Made by a program: the position numbers and the translations under genes
The notes under the pieces: generated by a model
The model's database searches: none
Seen by the model: only the letters and a program-made list of their open reading frames with translations
Told to the model about the DNA's origin: nothing
In this document: positions 12,431-27,400 of the stretch, in pieces
Layout of the letters: each line of letters starts with the position of its first letter
How positions within the stretch are numbered: position 1 is the first letter of the stretch
From: Eriocheir sinensis
Lineage: Eukaryota > Arthropoda > Malacostraca > Decapoda > Varunidae
Length of the DNA: 64,000 nt
Assembly: GCF_024679095.1 (NCBI RefSeq)
Contig: NW_026110806.1
Location: forward strand, 338,501-402,500
Reading direction: 5' to 3'

Positions 12431-15400
12431 AGGCCCGCCACCGCCTCCTTCTGTCTCTCGAACGACACCCCCGCCACCGCTTCCTCCTTTCCCTCCCACG
12501 CCACCCACGCCACCGCCTCCTACTGTCCCTCGAACGCCACCCCCGCCACCGCCTCCTCCTGCCCCTCGCACGCCAACCCGGCCACCGCCTCCTCCTGTCC
12601 CTCGCACGCCAACCCGACCACCACCTCCTCCTGTTCCTCCCACGCCACCCCCGCCACCGCTTACTCCTGTCCCTCCCACGCCACCCCCGCCAATGTCTCT
12701 TCCTGTTCCTCCCACGCCACCCCCGCTCCCGGTTTACTCCTGTCCCTCCCACTCCAACCCCGACACTGCCTTTTCCTGTCCCTCGCACGCCAACCCCGCC
12801 ACCGCCTCTTCATGTCCCTCCTACGCCACCCCCGCCACCGCCTCCTACTATCCCTAGCACGGCACCCACCCCACCGCCTCCTCCTGTACCTCGTAAGCCA
12901 CCCCCGCCACCGCCTCTTCCTGTTCCTCCCATGTCAGACCCGCCTCCGACTCCTACACTCCCTCGTCCGCAACCTTCGCCACCGCCTCTTCCTGTCCCTC
13001 GCACCCCACCCCCGCCACCGACTCCTTCTGTCCCTTGCACGCCACCCCCGCCACCGCCTCCTCCTGTCCCTCACACGTCAACCCCGCCACCGCCTCCTTC
13101 TGTCCCTTGCACGCCACCCTAGCCACAGTCTCCTCCTGTCCCACGCACGCCACTCCAGACAACGCCTCCTCCTGTCCCTCGTACACCACCCACGCCACCG
13201 CCTCCTCCTGTCTCTCGCACGCCATCCCCGCAATCGCTACCTCATATCCCTCGCACGCCACCCCCGCCACCGACTCCTCCTGACTCTCGCACTTCACCCC
13301 GCCATCGCCTCCTCCTGTCTTTCGAACGCCACCCACGCCGCCGCCTCCTCCTGTCCCACACACGACACCCCCGCAGCCGCCTCCTCGTTTCCCTCGCACG
13401 ACGCCCCCGCCGCCGCCTCCTCCTTTCCCTCGCACGCCACCCCCGCCACCGCCTCCTACTGTCCCTCGAACGTCACCCCCGTAACCGCCTCCTCCTGTCC
13501 CTCGCACGCCAACCCTGCCATTGTATCCTGTCCTTCGCACGCCACCCCCGCCACCACCTCCTCCTATCTATCGAACGACGCCACCGTCTCCTACTGTCCC
13601 TCGCACGCCACCCCCGCCACCGCTTCCTCCAGTCCCTCCCACGCCACCCATACGCCACCGCCTTCTACTTTCCCTCACACGCCACTCCCGCCACCGTTTC
13701 CTCCTGTCCTTCTAACGTAAACCCCGCCACCGCCTCCTAATGTCCCTCGCACGCCAACCCGGACACCGCCTCCTCCTATCTATCGAACGCCATCCCCTCC
13801 ACCGCCTCCTACTGTCCCTCGCACGCCACCCCCGCCACCGCTTCCTCCTGTCCCTCTAACGCCACCCCCGCCACTGACTCCTTCTGTCCCTTGCACGCCA
13901 CCCCCGCATCCGCTTCCTCCTGTCCCTCGCATGCCACCCCCGCCACCGCCTCTTCCTTTCCCTCGCATACCACCCCCGCCACAGTCTCTTCCTGTCCTTC
14001 GCAGCCACTCCCGACAACACCTCCTCCTGTTCCTCGCACACCACCCACGCCATGGGCTCCTCCTGTCTCTCGCACGCCATCCCCGCAGCCGTCTCCTCCT
14101 GTCCTTCGCACGCCAGCCCTGCCACCGACTCCTCCTGACTCTCGCACTCCACCCCCGCCTCCGCCTCCCCCTGTTTTTCGAACGCCACCCACGCGGCCGC
14201 CTCCTCCTGTCCCTCGCACGCTAACCCCGCCACCGCCTCATATGGTTCCTCGCACGCCACCCCCACCACCGCCTCCTCCTGTCCCTCGCACGCCAACCCC
14301 GCCGCCGCCTCTTATTGTCCTTTGCATGCCACCACCGCCTCCTTCAGTCATTCGTACGCCATCCTCACCACCGCCTCCTCCTGTCCCTCGCACGACGACC
14401 CGGCCACCGTCTCCTCCTGTCCTTCGTACGCAACCCCCGTCACAGCTTCTTCCTGTTTCTCGGACGGCAAACCTGCCAACGCCTCCTCCAGTCCATTGCA
14501 CGCCAACTTCGCCGCCGCCTCCTCCTTTCCTACGCACGACACCCCCGCCGCCGCCTCCTCGTTTCCCTTGCACGACACCCCCGCCACCAGCCTCCTCCTT
14601 TCCCTCGCACGACACCCCCGCCGCCGCCTCCTCGTTTCCCTTGCACGACACCCCTGCAGCCGCCTCCTCCTTTCCCTCGCACGCCACCCATGCCACCGCC
14701 ATCTCTTGTCCCTCGCACGCCAACCCGGACACCGCCTCCTCCTATCTATCGAACGCCATCCCCGCCATCGTCTCCTACTGTCCCTCGCACGACACCCCCG
14801 CCACCGCCTCCTCCTGTCCCTCTAACGCAAACCCAGCCACTGCCTCCTACTGCCCCTCGAACGTCACCTCCGACACCACCTCCTCCTGTCATTCGCACGC
14901 CACCCCCGCCACCGCCTCCTACCTTCCCTCGAACGTTAACCCCGCTACAGCCTCATATTGTACCCCGCACGCCACCCTAGCCACCGCTTCCTCATGTCTC
15001 TCCAACGCTTCCCACGCCACCGCCTCCTACTGTCACTCGAACGCCACCCCCGCCACCGCCTCCTCCTGCCCCTCGCACGCCAACCCGGCCACCGCCTCCT
15101 CCTGTCCCTCCCACGCCACCCCCGCCAATGCCTCTTCCTGTCCCTTGCACTCCAACCCCGTCACTGCCTCTTCCTGTCCCTCGCACGCCAACCCCGCCAC
15201 CGCCTCTTCCTGTCCCTCCTACGCCACCCCCGCCACAGCCTCCTACTGTCCCTCGCACGGCACCCCCGCCACCGCTTCCTCCTGTCCCTCGCACGCCACC
15301 CCCACCACCGCCTCTTCCTGTCCCTCCCACGCCAGCCCCGCCTCCGCCTCCTCCTGTCCCTCGCACGCCACCCCCGCCACCGCCTCCTCCTTTCCCTCGC

Positions 15401-18400
15401 ACGCCACCCCCGCTACCGCCTCTTACTGTTTCTCGCACGCCACTCACGACACCGCCTCCTCCTGTCCCTCGCACGCCACCCACGTTATCGCATCCTCCTT
15501 TCCGTTGCACGCTCCTCCGCCACCGCCTCTTCCTTTCCCTTGCACGCCACGCCCGCCACCGCCTCCTCCTGTCTCTCGCACGCCATCTACGCCACCGCCT
15601 CCTCCTGTCCCTAGAACGCCACCCACGCCACCGCCTCCTACTTTCCCTCACACACGATCCACGCCACGCCCTCCTCCTGTCCCTCAAATGTCACCCACGC
15701 CACCACATCCTCCTGTCCCTCGCACGCCTACCCCGCCACCGCCTCCTTCTGTCCCTCGCACGCAACCCCCGCCACCGCCTCCTCCTGTAACACGCACGCC
15801 ATCCCCGCCGCCACCTCATGCTGTCCCTCGCACGCCAACCTCGCCACCGCCTCCTCCTGTCCCTCGAACGTAAACCTCGCGACCACCTCCTCCGGTCCCT
15901 CGAACGCCAACCCAGACACCGCCTCCTATCTGTCGAACGCCATCCCCGCCTCCTACTGTCCCTCGAATGCCAACCCGGACACCGCCTCCTCCTATCTATC
16001 GACCGCCATCCCCGCCACCGCTATCTCCTATCTATCGAATGCCATCCTCGCCACCGCCATCTCCTGTCCCTCGCACGCCAACCCGGACACCGCTTCCTCC
16101 TATCTATCGAACGCCATCCCCGCCACCGCCTCCTCCTGTCCCTCGCACGCAGACCCGGCCACCGCCTCCTCCTTACCTTCGTACGCCACCCCCGTCACCA
16201 CTTCTTCCTGTTTCTCGGACGGCAAACCTGCCACCGCCTCCTCCAGTCCATTGCACGACACCTTCGCCGCCGCCTCCTCCTTTCCCTCGCACGACACCCC
16301 CGCCGCCAGCCTCCTCCTTTCCCTCGCACGACACCCCCGCCGCCGCCTCCTCCTTTCCCTCGCACGACACCCCCGCAGCCGCCTCCTCATTTCCCTCGAA
16401 CGACACCCCCGCCGCCGCCTCCTCGTTTCCCTCGCACGCCACATATTCCACCGCCTACTCCTTTCTCTCGAACGTTATCCCCGCCACCGCCTCCTTCTTT
16501 CCCTCGCACGCCACCCTCGCCTCCGCCTCCTACTATCCCTTGAAAGGCACCCCCGTAGCCGCCTACTCCTGTCCCTCGCAAGCCAACCCTGCCATTGCAT
16601 CCTCCTGTCCCTCGCACGCCACCCTCACAGCCCCCTCCTCCTATCTATCGAACGTCGCAACCGCCTCCTACTGTCCCTCGCACGCTACCCACGCCACCGC
16701 CTACTCCTGTCCCTCGCACGCCACCCAAGCCACCGCCTCCTACTGTCTCTCGAATGCCACCCCTGCCACCGCCTCCTCCTGCCCCTCGCACACTAACCCG
16801 GCCACCGCCTCCTTCTGTCCCTCCCACGCCACCCCCGCCAATGCCTCTACCTGTCCCTCGCACTCCAACCCCGTCACTGCCTCTTCCTCTCCCTCGCACG
16901 CCACCCCCGCCACCGCTTCCTACTGTCCCTCGCACGCCACCCCCGCCACCGCCTCTTCCTGTCCCACCCACGCCAGCCCCGCCTCCACCTCCTACTGTCC
17001 TTCGCACGCCACCCCCGGCACCGCCTCTTCCTGTCCCTCGCACGCCACCCTCGCCACCGACTCTTTCTGCCCCTTGCACGCCACCCCCGCATCCGCTTCC
17101 TCCTGTCCCTCGCACACCACTCCCGACAACGCCTCTTCCTGTCCCTCGCACACCACCCACGCCATGGGCTCCTCCTGTCTCTCGCACGCCATCCCCGCAG
17201 CCGCCTCCTCCTGTCCCTCGCACGGCAATCCTGCCACCGACTCCTCCTGACTCTCGCACTCCACCCAAGCCAATGCCTCTTCCTGTCCCTCGCACGCCAC
17301 CAACACCACCGCCTCCTCCTGTCCCTCGCACGCCACCCACGTTACCGCCTCCTCATGTCTCTCGCATGCCACCTACGCCACCGCCTCCTCCTGTCCCTCG
17401 AATGCCACCCACGCCACGGCCTCCTCCTGTCCCTCGCACGCCATCCACGCCACCGCCTCCTCCTCTCCCTCGAATGTCACCCACGCCACCACATCCTCTT
17501 GTCCCTCGCATGCCACCGTCGCCACCGCCTCCTCCTGTACCCAGCACGCCATCCCCGCCGCCGCCTCCTCCTGTCCCTCGAACGCCATCCCCGCCACCGC
17601 CTCTTACTGTTCCTCGCACGCCACACCCGCCACCGCTTCCTCCTGTCCCTCTAACGCAAACCACGCCACTGCCTCCTACTGTCCCTCGAGCGTCACCCCC
17701 GCCACCACCTCCTGCTGTCATTCGCACGCCACCCCCGCCACCGACTCCTACTGTCCCTCGAACGTTAACCCCGGTACAGCCTCATACTGTCCCTCGCACG
17801 CATTCCCCGCCACCGCTTCCTCCTGTCCCTCCCACGCCTCCCACGCCACCGCCTCCTACTGTCCCTCGAACGCCACCCTCGCCACCGCCTCCTCCTGTCC
17901 CTCGCACGCCGCCCCGGCCACCGCCTCCTCCTGTCCTTCGTACGCGACCCCCGTCACCGCTTCCTCCTGTTTCTCGGACGTCAAACCCGCCACCGCCTCC
18001 TCCAGTCCATTGCACGCCACCATCGACGCCGCCTCCTCTTTTCCTTCGCACGATACCCACGCCGCTGCCTCCTCCCTTCTCTCGCACGACACCCCCGCCG
18101 CCGCCTTCTACTGTCAGTCGAACGTCTCCCCGTAACCGCCTCCTCCTGTCCCTAGCACGCCACCCCCGCCACAACCTCCTCCTTTCTATCGAACGCCGCC
18201 ACCGCCTCCTAATGTCCCTCGCACTCCACCCCCGCCACCGCTTCCTCCTGTCCCTCCCACGCCACCCCCGCCACCGTCTCCCTTTGTCCCTCGCACGCCA
18301 CCCCCACCACCGCCTCCTCCTTCCCCTCGCACGCCATCCCCGCCACCTTCTCCTCCTATCCCTCGCACGTCACCCCCGCCACCGCCTCCTCCTTTTCCTC

Positions 18401-21400
18401 GCACGCCACGCCCGCCACCGCCTCCTCCTTTCCCTCGCACGCCACACCCCGCCATCGCCTCCTCCTTTCCCTTACACGATCCTCCGCCACCGATTCTTCC
18501 TTTCCCTCCCACTCCACCCCTGCCACCGCCTCCACTTTTCCCTTGCACGATCCTCAGCCACCGCTTCTTCCTTTCCCTCGCAAACCACCCCCGACACCAC
18601 CTCCACATTTCCATTGCACGATCCTCCGCCACCGCCTCTTCATTTCCCTCGCACGCCACCCCCGCAACCGCCTCCTCCTGTCCCTCGCACGCCAACCCCG
18701 CCACCGACTCCTCCTTTCCCTCGCACGCCACCCCCGCTACCGCTTCCTACTGTCCCTCGCACGCCACCCACGCCACAGTTTCCTACTGTCCCTCGCACGC
18801 CACCCACGCCATCGCATCCTCCTTTCCCTTGCACGATCCTCCGACACAGCCTCTTCCTTTCCCTCGCACGATACGCCCGCCACCACCTCCTTCTGTCTCT
18901 CGCATGCCACCTACGCTACCGCCTCCTCCTGTCCCTCGAACGCCACCCAAGCCACCGCCTCCTCTTGTCCCTCGCATACGATCCACGCCACGGCCTCCTC
19001 CTGTCCCTCGAATGTCACCCACGCCACCACATCGTCTTGTCCCTCGCTCGCCACCCCCGCCACTGCCTCCTCCTTTCCCTCGCACGGCACCCGCGCTACC
19101 GCCTCCTACTGTCCCTCGCACGCCAGCCACGCCACCGCCTACTCCTGTCCATCGCACGCCACCCACGTCATCGCTTCCTCCGTTCCCTTGCACGATCCTC
19201 TGCCGCCGCCTCTTCCTTTCCCTCACACGCCACCCCCGCCACCGCCTCCTCCTGCCCCTCGCACGCCAACCCGGCCACCGCCTCCTCCTGTCCCTCGAAC
19301 GCCACCCACGTCATCGCCTCCTTCTGTCCCTCGCACACGATCCACGCCCGGCCTCCACCTGTCCTTTGAATGTCAACCACGCCACCACATCCTCCTGTCC
19401 CTCGCTCGCCAACCCCGCCACCGCATCCTCCTCTCCCTCGCACGTAACCTCCGCCACCGCCTCCTTTTGTAACACGCACGCCAACCACGCCACCGCCTCC
19501 TCCTGTCCCTCGAACGTAGACCTCGCGACCGCCTCCTCCTGTCCCTCGCACGCCAACCCGTACACCGCCTCCTCCTATCTATCGAACGCCATCCCCGCCA
19601 CCGCCTCCTCCTGTCACTCGCACGCCAACCCGGACACCGCCTCCTCCTATCTATCGAACGCCATCCCCGCCACCGCCTACTACTGTCCCTCGCACGCCAC
19701 TCCCTCTAACGTAAACCTCGCCACCGCCTCCTTCTGTCCCTCAAACGCCATCCTCGCCACCGCCATCTCCTGTCCCTAGCACGCCAACCCGGACACCGCC
19801 TCCTCCTATCTACCGAACGCCACTCCCGCCATCGTCTCCTACTGTCCCTCGCACGCCACCCCCGCCACCGCCTTCTACTGTCCCTCGAACGTTAACCCCG
19901 CTATAGCCTCATAATGTCCCCCGCAGGCCACCCCCGCCACCGCTTCCTCTTGTCCCTCCCACGCCTCCCACGCCACCGCCTCCTACTGTCCCTCCAACGC
20001 CAACCCCGCCACCGCCTCTTCCTGCCCCTCGCACGCCAACCCCGCCACCGCCTCATTCTGTTCCTCGCACGCCATCCCCGCCACAGCCTCCTCTTGTCTC
20101 TAGCACGCCACCCCCGCCACCGCCTCCTCCAGTCATTCGCTCGCCACCCCCACCACCGCCTAATTCTATCCCTCGCACGCCACCCCCGCTACAGCCTTCT
20201 TCTCTCCCTCGCACGCCACTCCCGCCACCGCTTCCTCCTATCCCTCCCACGCCAACCTCGCCACCGCCTCCTACTGTCCATCGAACGCCACACCCGCCAC
20301 CGCCTCCTACTGTCCATCGCACGCCACCCCCGCCACCGCCTCCTATCTATCGAACGCAGCCCCCGCCACCGCCTCCTCCTGTCCCTCGCACGCCTACAGG
20401 CTACAACCTCCTCCTGTCCCTCGCACGCCAGCCCGACCACCGCCTCCTCCTTTTCCTCCCACGCCACTCCCGCCACCGTTTCTTCCTGTCCCTCCCACGC
20501 CACCCCCGTAACCGCCCCTTCCTTTCCCTCGCACGCCACCCCCTCCACCGCCTCCTCCTGTCACTCGCACTCCAACCCCGCCACCGCCTCCTCCTGTCTT
20601 TCGAAAGTCACCACCGCTACCGCCTCCTCCTGTTTTCGCACGTTAACCCCGCCACCGCTTCCTCCTGTCCCTAGCATGACAAACCCGCCACCGCCTCTTC
20701 CTGTCCCTCCCACGCAACCAACACCACCACATCCTCCTGTCCCTCGCACGCCACCCCCGCCACCGCCTCTTCCAGTCCCTCCCACGCCAGCCCCGCCAAC
20801 GCCTCCTACTGTCCCTCGCACGCCACCCCCGAGACCGCCTCTTCCAGTCATTCGCTCGCCACCCCCGCCACCGCTTCCTCCTGTCACTCGAACGTCACAC
20901 CCGCCACCGCCTCCTACTGTCCCTCGAACTTTACCCCCGGCAAAGCCTCTTACTGTCCCTCGCACGCCACCCCCGCCACCGCTTCCTCCTATCAATCGCT
21001 CGCCACCCCCGCCACCGACTCCTACTGCCGCTCGAACGCAACCCCGCCACCGCCCCTTCCTGTCCCTCCAACGCCACCCCCGCAATCGCTTCCTACTGTC
21101 CCTTGCACGCCACCGCCGCCACCTCCTCTTCATGTGCCTCCCACGGCAGCCCCGCCACCGCCTCCTCCTGTCCCTCGCACTCAACCCCCTCACCGCCTCC
21201 TCATGTCCCTCGCACTCCACCCCAGCCACGGCCTGCTCCTGTGTTTCGATCGTCACCCCCGCCACCGCCTCCTCCTGTTTTCTCACGCTAACCCCGCCAC
21301 CGCCTCATTCTGTTCCTCGCACGCCATCTCCGCCACCGCCTCCTCCTGTTCCTCGCACGCCACCCCCGCCACCGCCTCCTCCAGTCATTCGCTCCCACCC

Positions 21401-24400
21401 CCTCCGCCGCCTACTCCTTTCTCTCGCACGTCATCCCCGCCACCGCCTCCTCCAATCACTCTCTTGCCACCCCTGCCAACGCCTCCTCCTGTCCCTTGCA
21501 CGACGCCCCGGCCACCGCATTCTCCTCTCCCTCCCACGCCATCCTCGGCACCACCTCTTCCTCTCCCCTGCACTTCATCCCCGCCACCGACTCCTCCAGT
21601 CTTTCAAACGCCCCCCCCGCCACCGCCTCCTCCTGTCTCCCGCACGCCATCCCCGCCAACGCCTCCTCCTGTCCCTCACATGCCAACCCAGCCGCCGCCT
21701 TCTCCTATCCTTCGCACGCCATCTACGCCAACGCCTCCTAATGTCCGTCGAACGCCACCGCCTCCTCCTGTCCCTCGCACGCCACCTCCGCGACCGACTC
21801 CTTCTGTCTTTCGAACGCCACCCCCGCCACCGCCTCCTGTCCCTCGCACGCCACGAACACCACCGCCTCCTCCTCTCCCTCGCAAGCCACCCTCGCCACC
21901 GCCTCCTCCTGTCCCTCCCCCGCCACCCCCGCCACCGCCTCTTCCTGTCCCTTCTACGTCATCCCCGCCACCGCCTCTTCCTGTCCCTCCCACGCCACTC
22001 CCTCCTCCGCCTCTTCCTGTCCCTCCAACGCCACCCCAGCCACCGCTTCCTCCTGTCCCTCGCACGCCACCCCCGCCACCGTCTCCTCCTATCTGTCGAA
22101 CGCCACCCCCGCCAACGTCTCCTCCTCTCCCTCGCACGCCAATCCGGCCATAGCCTCTTCCTGTCCCTCTCACGCCAACACCGCCAGAGCCTCCTCCTGT
22201 CATTCGCAAGCCACCCAAGCCACCGCCTCATCCTGTCCCTCGCACGGCACCCACGCCACCGCCTACTCCTCTTATTTGCAAGCCACCCCCTCCAACGCTT
22301 CCTCCTTTCCCTCGCACCCAACCTCCGCCATAGTCTCCTCCTGTTACTAGATCGTCTCGCACGCCACATCGTCGTCCTGTCCCTCGAACGTTACCCCAGC
22401 CACAGCCTCCTCCTATCATTCTCACGCCACACCCGCCACCGCCTTCTCCTGTCCCTCGCACCCCACCTCCGCCATAGTCTCCTCCTGTCCCTCGAACGTC
22501 ACCCCCGCCACAGCCTCCTCCTGTCCCTCGAACTTCACCCCAGCCACAGCCTCCTCCTGTCATTCTCACGCCACCCCCGCCACCGTCTCCACCTGTCATT
22601 CACCAAGCCACCCCCACACCGCCTCTTCCTGTCCCTCTCACGCCACTCACGCCATCGCCTCCTCCTCTCCCTCGAACGTCACACCACCCACCGCCTCCTA
22701 CTGTCTCTCGCACGCTACCACCGCTCCTCTGCCTCCTGTCCCTCCCACACCACCCCCGCCACCGCCTCCTCCTGTCCCTCGTACGCCACCCCCGCCACCG
22801 CCACCTCCTGTCCTCGAACGCCACCCCGCCACCGCCTCCTATCCTGTCTCGCACGCCACCCCCGCTCCACTGCCTCCGTTCCCTCCCACGCCACCCCCGC
22901 CACCGCCTCCTCCTGTCCCTCGCACGCCACCCCCGCCACCGTCTCCACCTGTCCCTCGAATGTCACACCCGCCACCGTCTCCACCTGTCCCTCGAACGTC
23001 ACCCCGCCAAGGCCTCTTACTGTCCCTCGCACACAACCCCCGCCACCGCCTCCTCATATCTATCGAAATCCGCCCACGCCAGCCCTGCCACCGCCTCCTC
23101 CTGTCCCTCGCACGCCACCCCCGCCACCGCTTCCCCCTGTCCCTCGCACGCCTCCAGCGCCACCACCTCCTACTGTACCTCGAACTTAACCCTGCCACCG
23201 CCTCCTCATGTCCTTTGCACGCCACCCCCGTCATCCCTTCCTCCTGTCCCTCGGACGCAAGCCCCGCCACCGACTCCTCTTGTCTTTCTCACGCCACAAC
23301 TGCCGCCGCCTTTCTCTGTCCCTCGCACGCCACCCCCGCCAACGCCTCCTCCTGTCCCTCGCACGTAATACCCGCCACCTCCTCCATTTTTACGAACGCC
23401 TACCCCACCACCGCCTCCTCCTGTCCCTCGCACGCAACCCCCGCCACCGCCTCCTGTCATTTGAACGCTACCCCCAGCACCGTCTCCTCCCATCCCTCGA
23501 ACGCCAACCTCACCACCGCCTCTTCTTGTCTCTCGCACGCCAACCTCGCCACCACCACCTCCTGTCACTCGAACGCCAACCTCGCCACCGGCTCCTCCTG
23601 TCCCTCGCTCGCCAACCTCGCCACCGCCTCCTCCTGTCCCTCGAACGCCAACCTCTTCACCGCCTCCTCCTGTCCCTCGAACGCCAACCTCGCCGCCGAC
23701 TCCTCCTGTCCCTCGAACGTCAACCTCGCCCCCGCCTCCTCCTGTCCCTCACACGCCATCCCCGCCACCTCCTCTTTCTGTTCCTTGCACTACACTCCCG
23801 CCAACAACTCCTCCTTTCCTTCAAAGGCCACCCCCGCCACCGCTGCCTCCTGTCCCTCCCACGCCACTCCAGCCACCGCCTCTTCTTTTCCCTCAGAGGC
23901 CACCCCCGCCACCGCCTCCTCCTTTCCTTCGTATGCCACCCCCGCCACCGCCTCCTCCTATCTATCGAACGCCACCCCCGCCACCGCCTCATGTCCCTCG
24001 CACGCCAACCCCGCCACAGCCTCCTCCTGTCCCGCTCACGCCCACCCCGCCACACCCTCCTCCAGTCAGTGCAAGCCACCCCCGCCACCGTCTCCTCCTG
24101 TCCCTCGCACGCCACCCCCGCCAACGCCTCCTCCTGTCATTCGCACGCCACCCCGCCGCCGCCTCTTCCTTCCCCTCGCACGCCACCCCCGCCAGCGCCT
24201 CCTCCTTCCCATTGCACGCCACCACCGCCACCGCCTCTTCCCTTCCCTCGCACGCCACCCCCGCCAGCGCCTCCTCCTTCCCCTTGCACGCCACCCCCGC
24301 CAGCGCCTCCTCCTTCCCCTCGCACGCCACCACCGCCACCGCCTCTTCCCTTCCCTCGCACGCCACCCCCGCCTCCTCCTTCCCCTCGCACGCCACCCCC

Positions 24401-27400
24401 GCCTCCGTCTCCTTCTTCCCCTCGCACGACACCCCCGCCACCGCCTCTTCCTTTCCCTCGCACGCCACCCCCGCCTGTGCCTCCTCCTGTCCCTCGCACG
24501 CCACCCCCGCCACCGCCTCTTCGCTTCCCTCGCACGCCACCCCCGCCGGTGCCTCCTCTTGTCCCTCACACCCCACCACCGCCTCCGCCTCTTCGCTTCC
24601 CTTGCACGCCACCCCAGCCTCCGCCTCCTCCTTCCCCTCGCAAGCCACCCCCATCGCCGTCTCCTCCTTTCCCTTGCACGACACCCCCGCCACCGCCTCC
24701 TTCTTCCCCTCGCACGCCACCCCCATCGCTGCCTACTCCTTTCACTCGCACGCCACCACCGCCACCTCCTCCTCCTTTCCGTCGCAAGCCACCCACGCCA
24801 CCTCCTCCTCCTGTCCCTCGTACTCCACCCCCGCAACCGCCTCCTCCTGTCTTTCGAACGCCACCCCCGCCACCGCCTGCTCTTGTCCCTCGCACGCTAA
24901 CCCCGCCACCGCCTCATCCTGTTCTTCGCACGACACCCCCGCCAACGCCTCCTCCTGTCCCTCGCACGCTAACCCCGCCACCGCCTCATCCTGTTCTTCG
25001 CACGCCAACCCCGCCACCGCCTCATCCTGTTCTTCGCACGCCAACCCCGCCACCGCCTCATCCTGTTCTTCGCACGCCACCCCCGCAACCGCCTCGTCCT
25101 GTCCCTCGCACGCCAACCCCGCCACCGCCTCATCCTGTTCTTCGCACGCCACCCCCGCAACCGCCTCGTCCTGTCCCTCGCACGCCAACCCCGCCACCGC
25201 CTCCTATTGTCCTTCGCCTGCCGTCCCCGACACCGCCTCCTACTGTCCCTCGAACATCACCCCCGCCACAGGCTCCTACTGTTCCTCGCACGACCCCCCC
25301 CCCGCCACCGCCTCCTCCTGTCCCTCCCACGCCATCCCCGCCACCGCCTCCTACTGTCCCTCGAACGCCACCCCAGCCACTGCCTCCTCCTGTCCCTCGC
25401 ACGTCAACACGGCCACCGCCTCCTCTTGGCCCTCGCACGCCAACCCATCCACCGCCTAATCCTTTTCCTCCTACGCCATTCCCGCCACCGCTTCCTCCTG
25501 TCTATCCCACGCCACACCCCCACCGCCTCCTCCTATCCCTTTGCACGTCACCCCCGCCACCACCTCCTCCTCTCCCTCGCACGCCACCCCCGCCACCGCC
25601 TCCTCCTATCTATCGAACGCCGCCACCGCCTCCTACTGTCCCTTGCACGATACCCCCGCCACCGTTGCCTCTTGTCCCTCCCACGCCACTCCCGTCACCG
25701 CCTCTTCTTGTCCCTCAGAGGCCACCCCCGCCACCGCCTCCTCCTGTCCCTCGTACGCCACCCCCGCCACCGCCTCCTCCTATCTATCGAGCGCTACCCC
25801 CGCCACCGCCTCCTCCTGTCCCTCGCACGCCAACCCGGCCACCGTCTCTTCCTGTCCCTCTCACGGCAACTCCGGCACAGCCTCCTCCAGTTAATCGCAA
25901 GCCACCCCCGCCACCGCCTACTCCTGTCCCTCGCACGCCACTCCTGCCAACGCCTCCTTCTGTCTTTCGCAAGCCACCCCCACCACCGCCTCCTCCTGTC
26001 CCTTGCACGCCACCCCCGCCACCACCTCCTCCTGTCATTCGCACGCCACCCACGCCACCGCCTCCTTCTCTCACTCGCACCCCTCCCCCGCCACCGCCTC
26101 CACCTCTCACTCGCACCCCGCCCCCGCCATCGCCTCCTCCTGTCATTCGCACGCCACCCCCGCCGCCGACTCCTCCTTCCCCTCACACGCCAACCCCGTC
26201 GCCGCCTCCTCCTTTCTCTCGCACCCCTCCCCCGCCACCGCCTCTTCCTCTCCCTCGCAACCCACCCCCGCCACCACCTCCTCCTGTCATTCGCACGCCA
26301 CCCCCGCCGCCGACTCCTCCTTCCCCTCACACGCCACCCCCGCCACCGCCTCCTCCTTCCCCTCACACGCCATCCCCGCCACCTCCTCTTTTTGTTCCTT
26401 GCACTACACTCCCGCCAACAACTACTCCTTTCTTTCAAAGGCCACCCCCACCACCGCTGCCTCCTGTCCCTCCCACGCCACTCCAGCCACCGCCTCTTCT
26501 TGTCCCTCAGAGGCCACCCCCGCCACCCCCGCCCCCTGACCGTCGGACGCCACCCCCGCCACCGCCTCCTTCTATCTATCGAACGCCACCCCCGCCACCG
26601 CCTCCTCATGTCCCTCGCACGCCAACCCGGCCACAGCCTCTTCCTGTCCCTCTCACGCCAACCCCGCCACAGCCTCCTCCAGTCAATTACAAGTCACCCC
26701 CGCCACCGCCTCCTCCTGTCCCTCGCACGCCACCCCCGCCAACGCCTCCTCCTGTCATTAGCACGCCACCTCGCCGCCGCCTCTTCCTTCCCCTCGCACG
26801 CCACCCCCGCCAGCGCCTTCTCCTTCCCCTCGCACGCCACCACCGCCACCGCCTCTTCCCTTCCCTCGCACGCCAACCCCGCCTCCGCCTCCTCCTTCCC
26901 CTCGCACGCCACCACCGCCACCGCCTCTTCCCTTCCCTCGCACGCCACCCCCGCCAGCGCCTCCTCCTTCCCTTGCACCACCCCCGCCAGCGCCTCCTCC
27001 TTCCCCTCGCACGCCACCACCGCCACCGCCTCTTCCCTTCCCTCGCACGCCACCCCCGCCTCCGCCTCCTCCTTCCCCTCGCACGCCACCCCCGCCAGCG
27101 CCTCCTCCTTCCCCTCGCACGCCACCCCCGCCACCGCCTCCTCCTTCCCCTCGCACGCCACCCCCGCCGGTGCCTCCTCCTGGCCATCGCACGCCACCCC
27201 CGCCAGCCTTCTCCTTTCCCTCGCACACCCCATACCGCCTCTTCCTTTCCCTCGCACGCCACCCCCGCCGCAGCCTCCTCCTGTCCCTCGCACGCCATCC
27301 CCGACACCGCCTCATCCTCTACCAGGCACGCCACCCCCCGCCAGCGCCTCCTTCTGTCCCTTGCACGCCACCCCTGCCACCACCTCCTCCTGTCCCTCGC

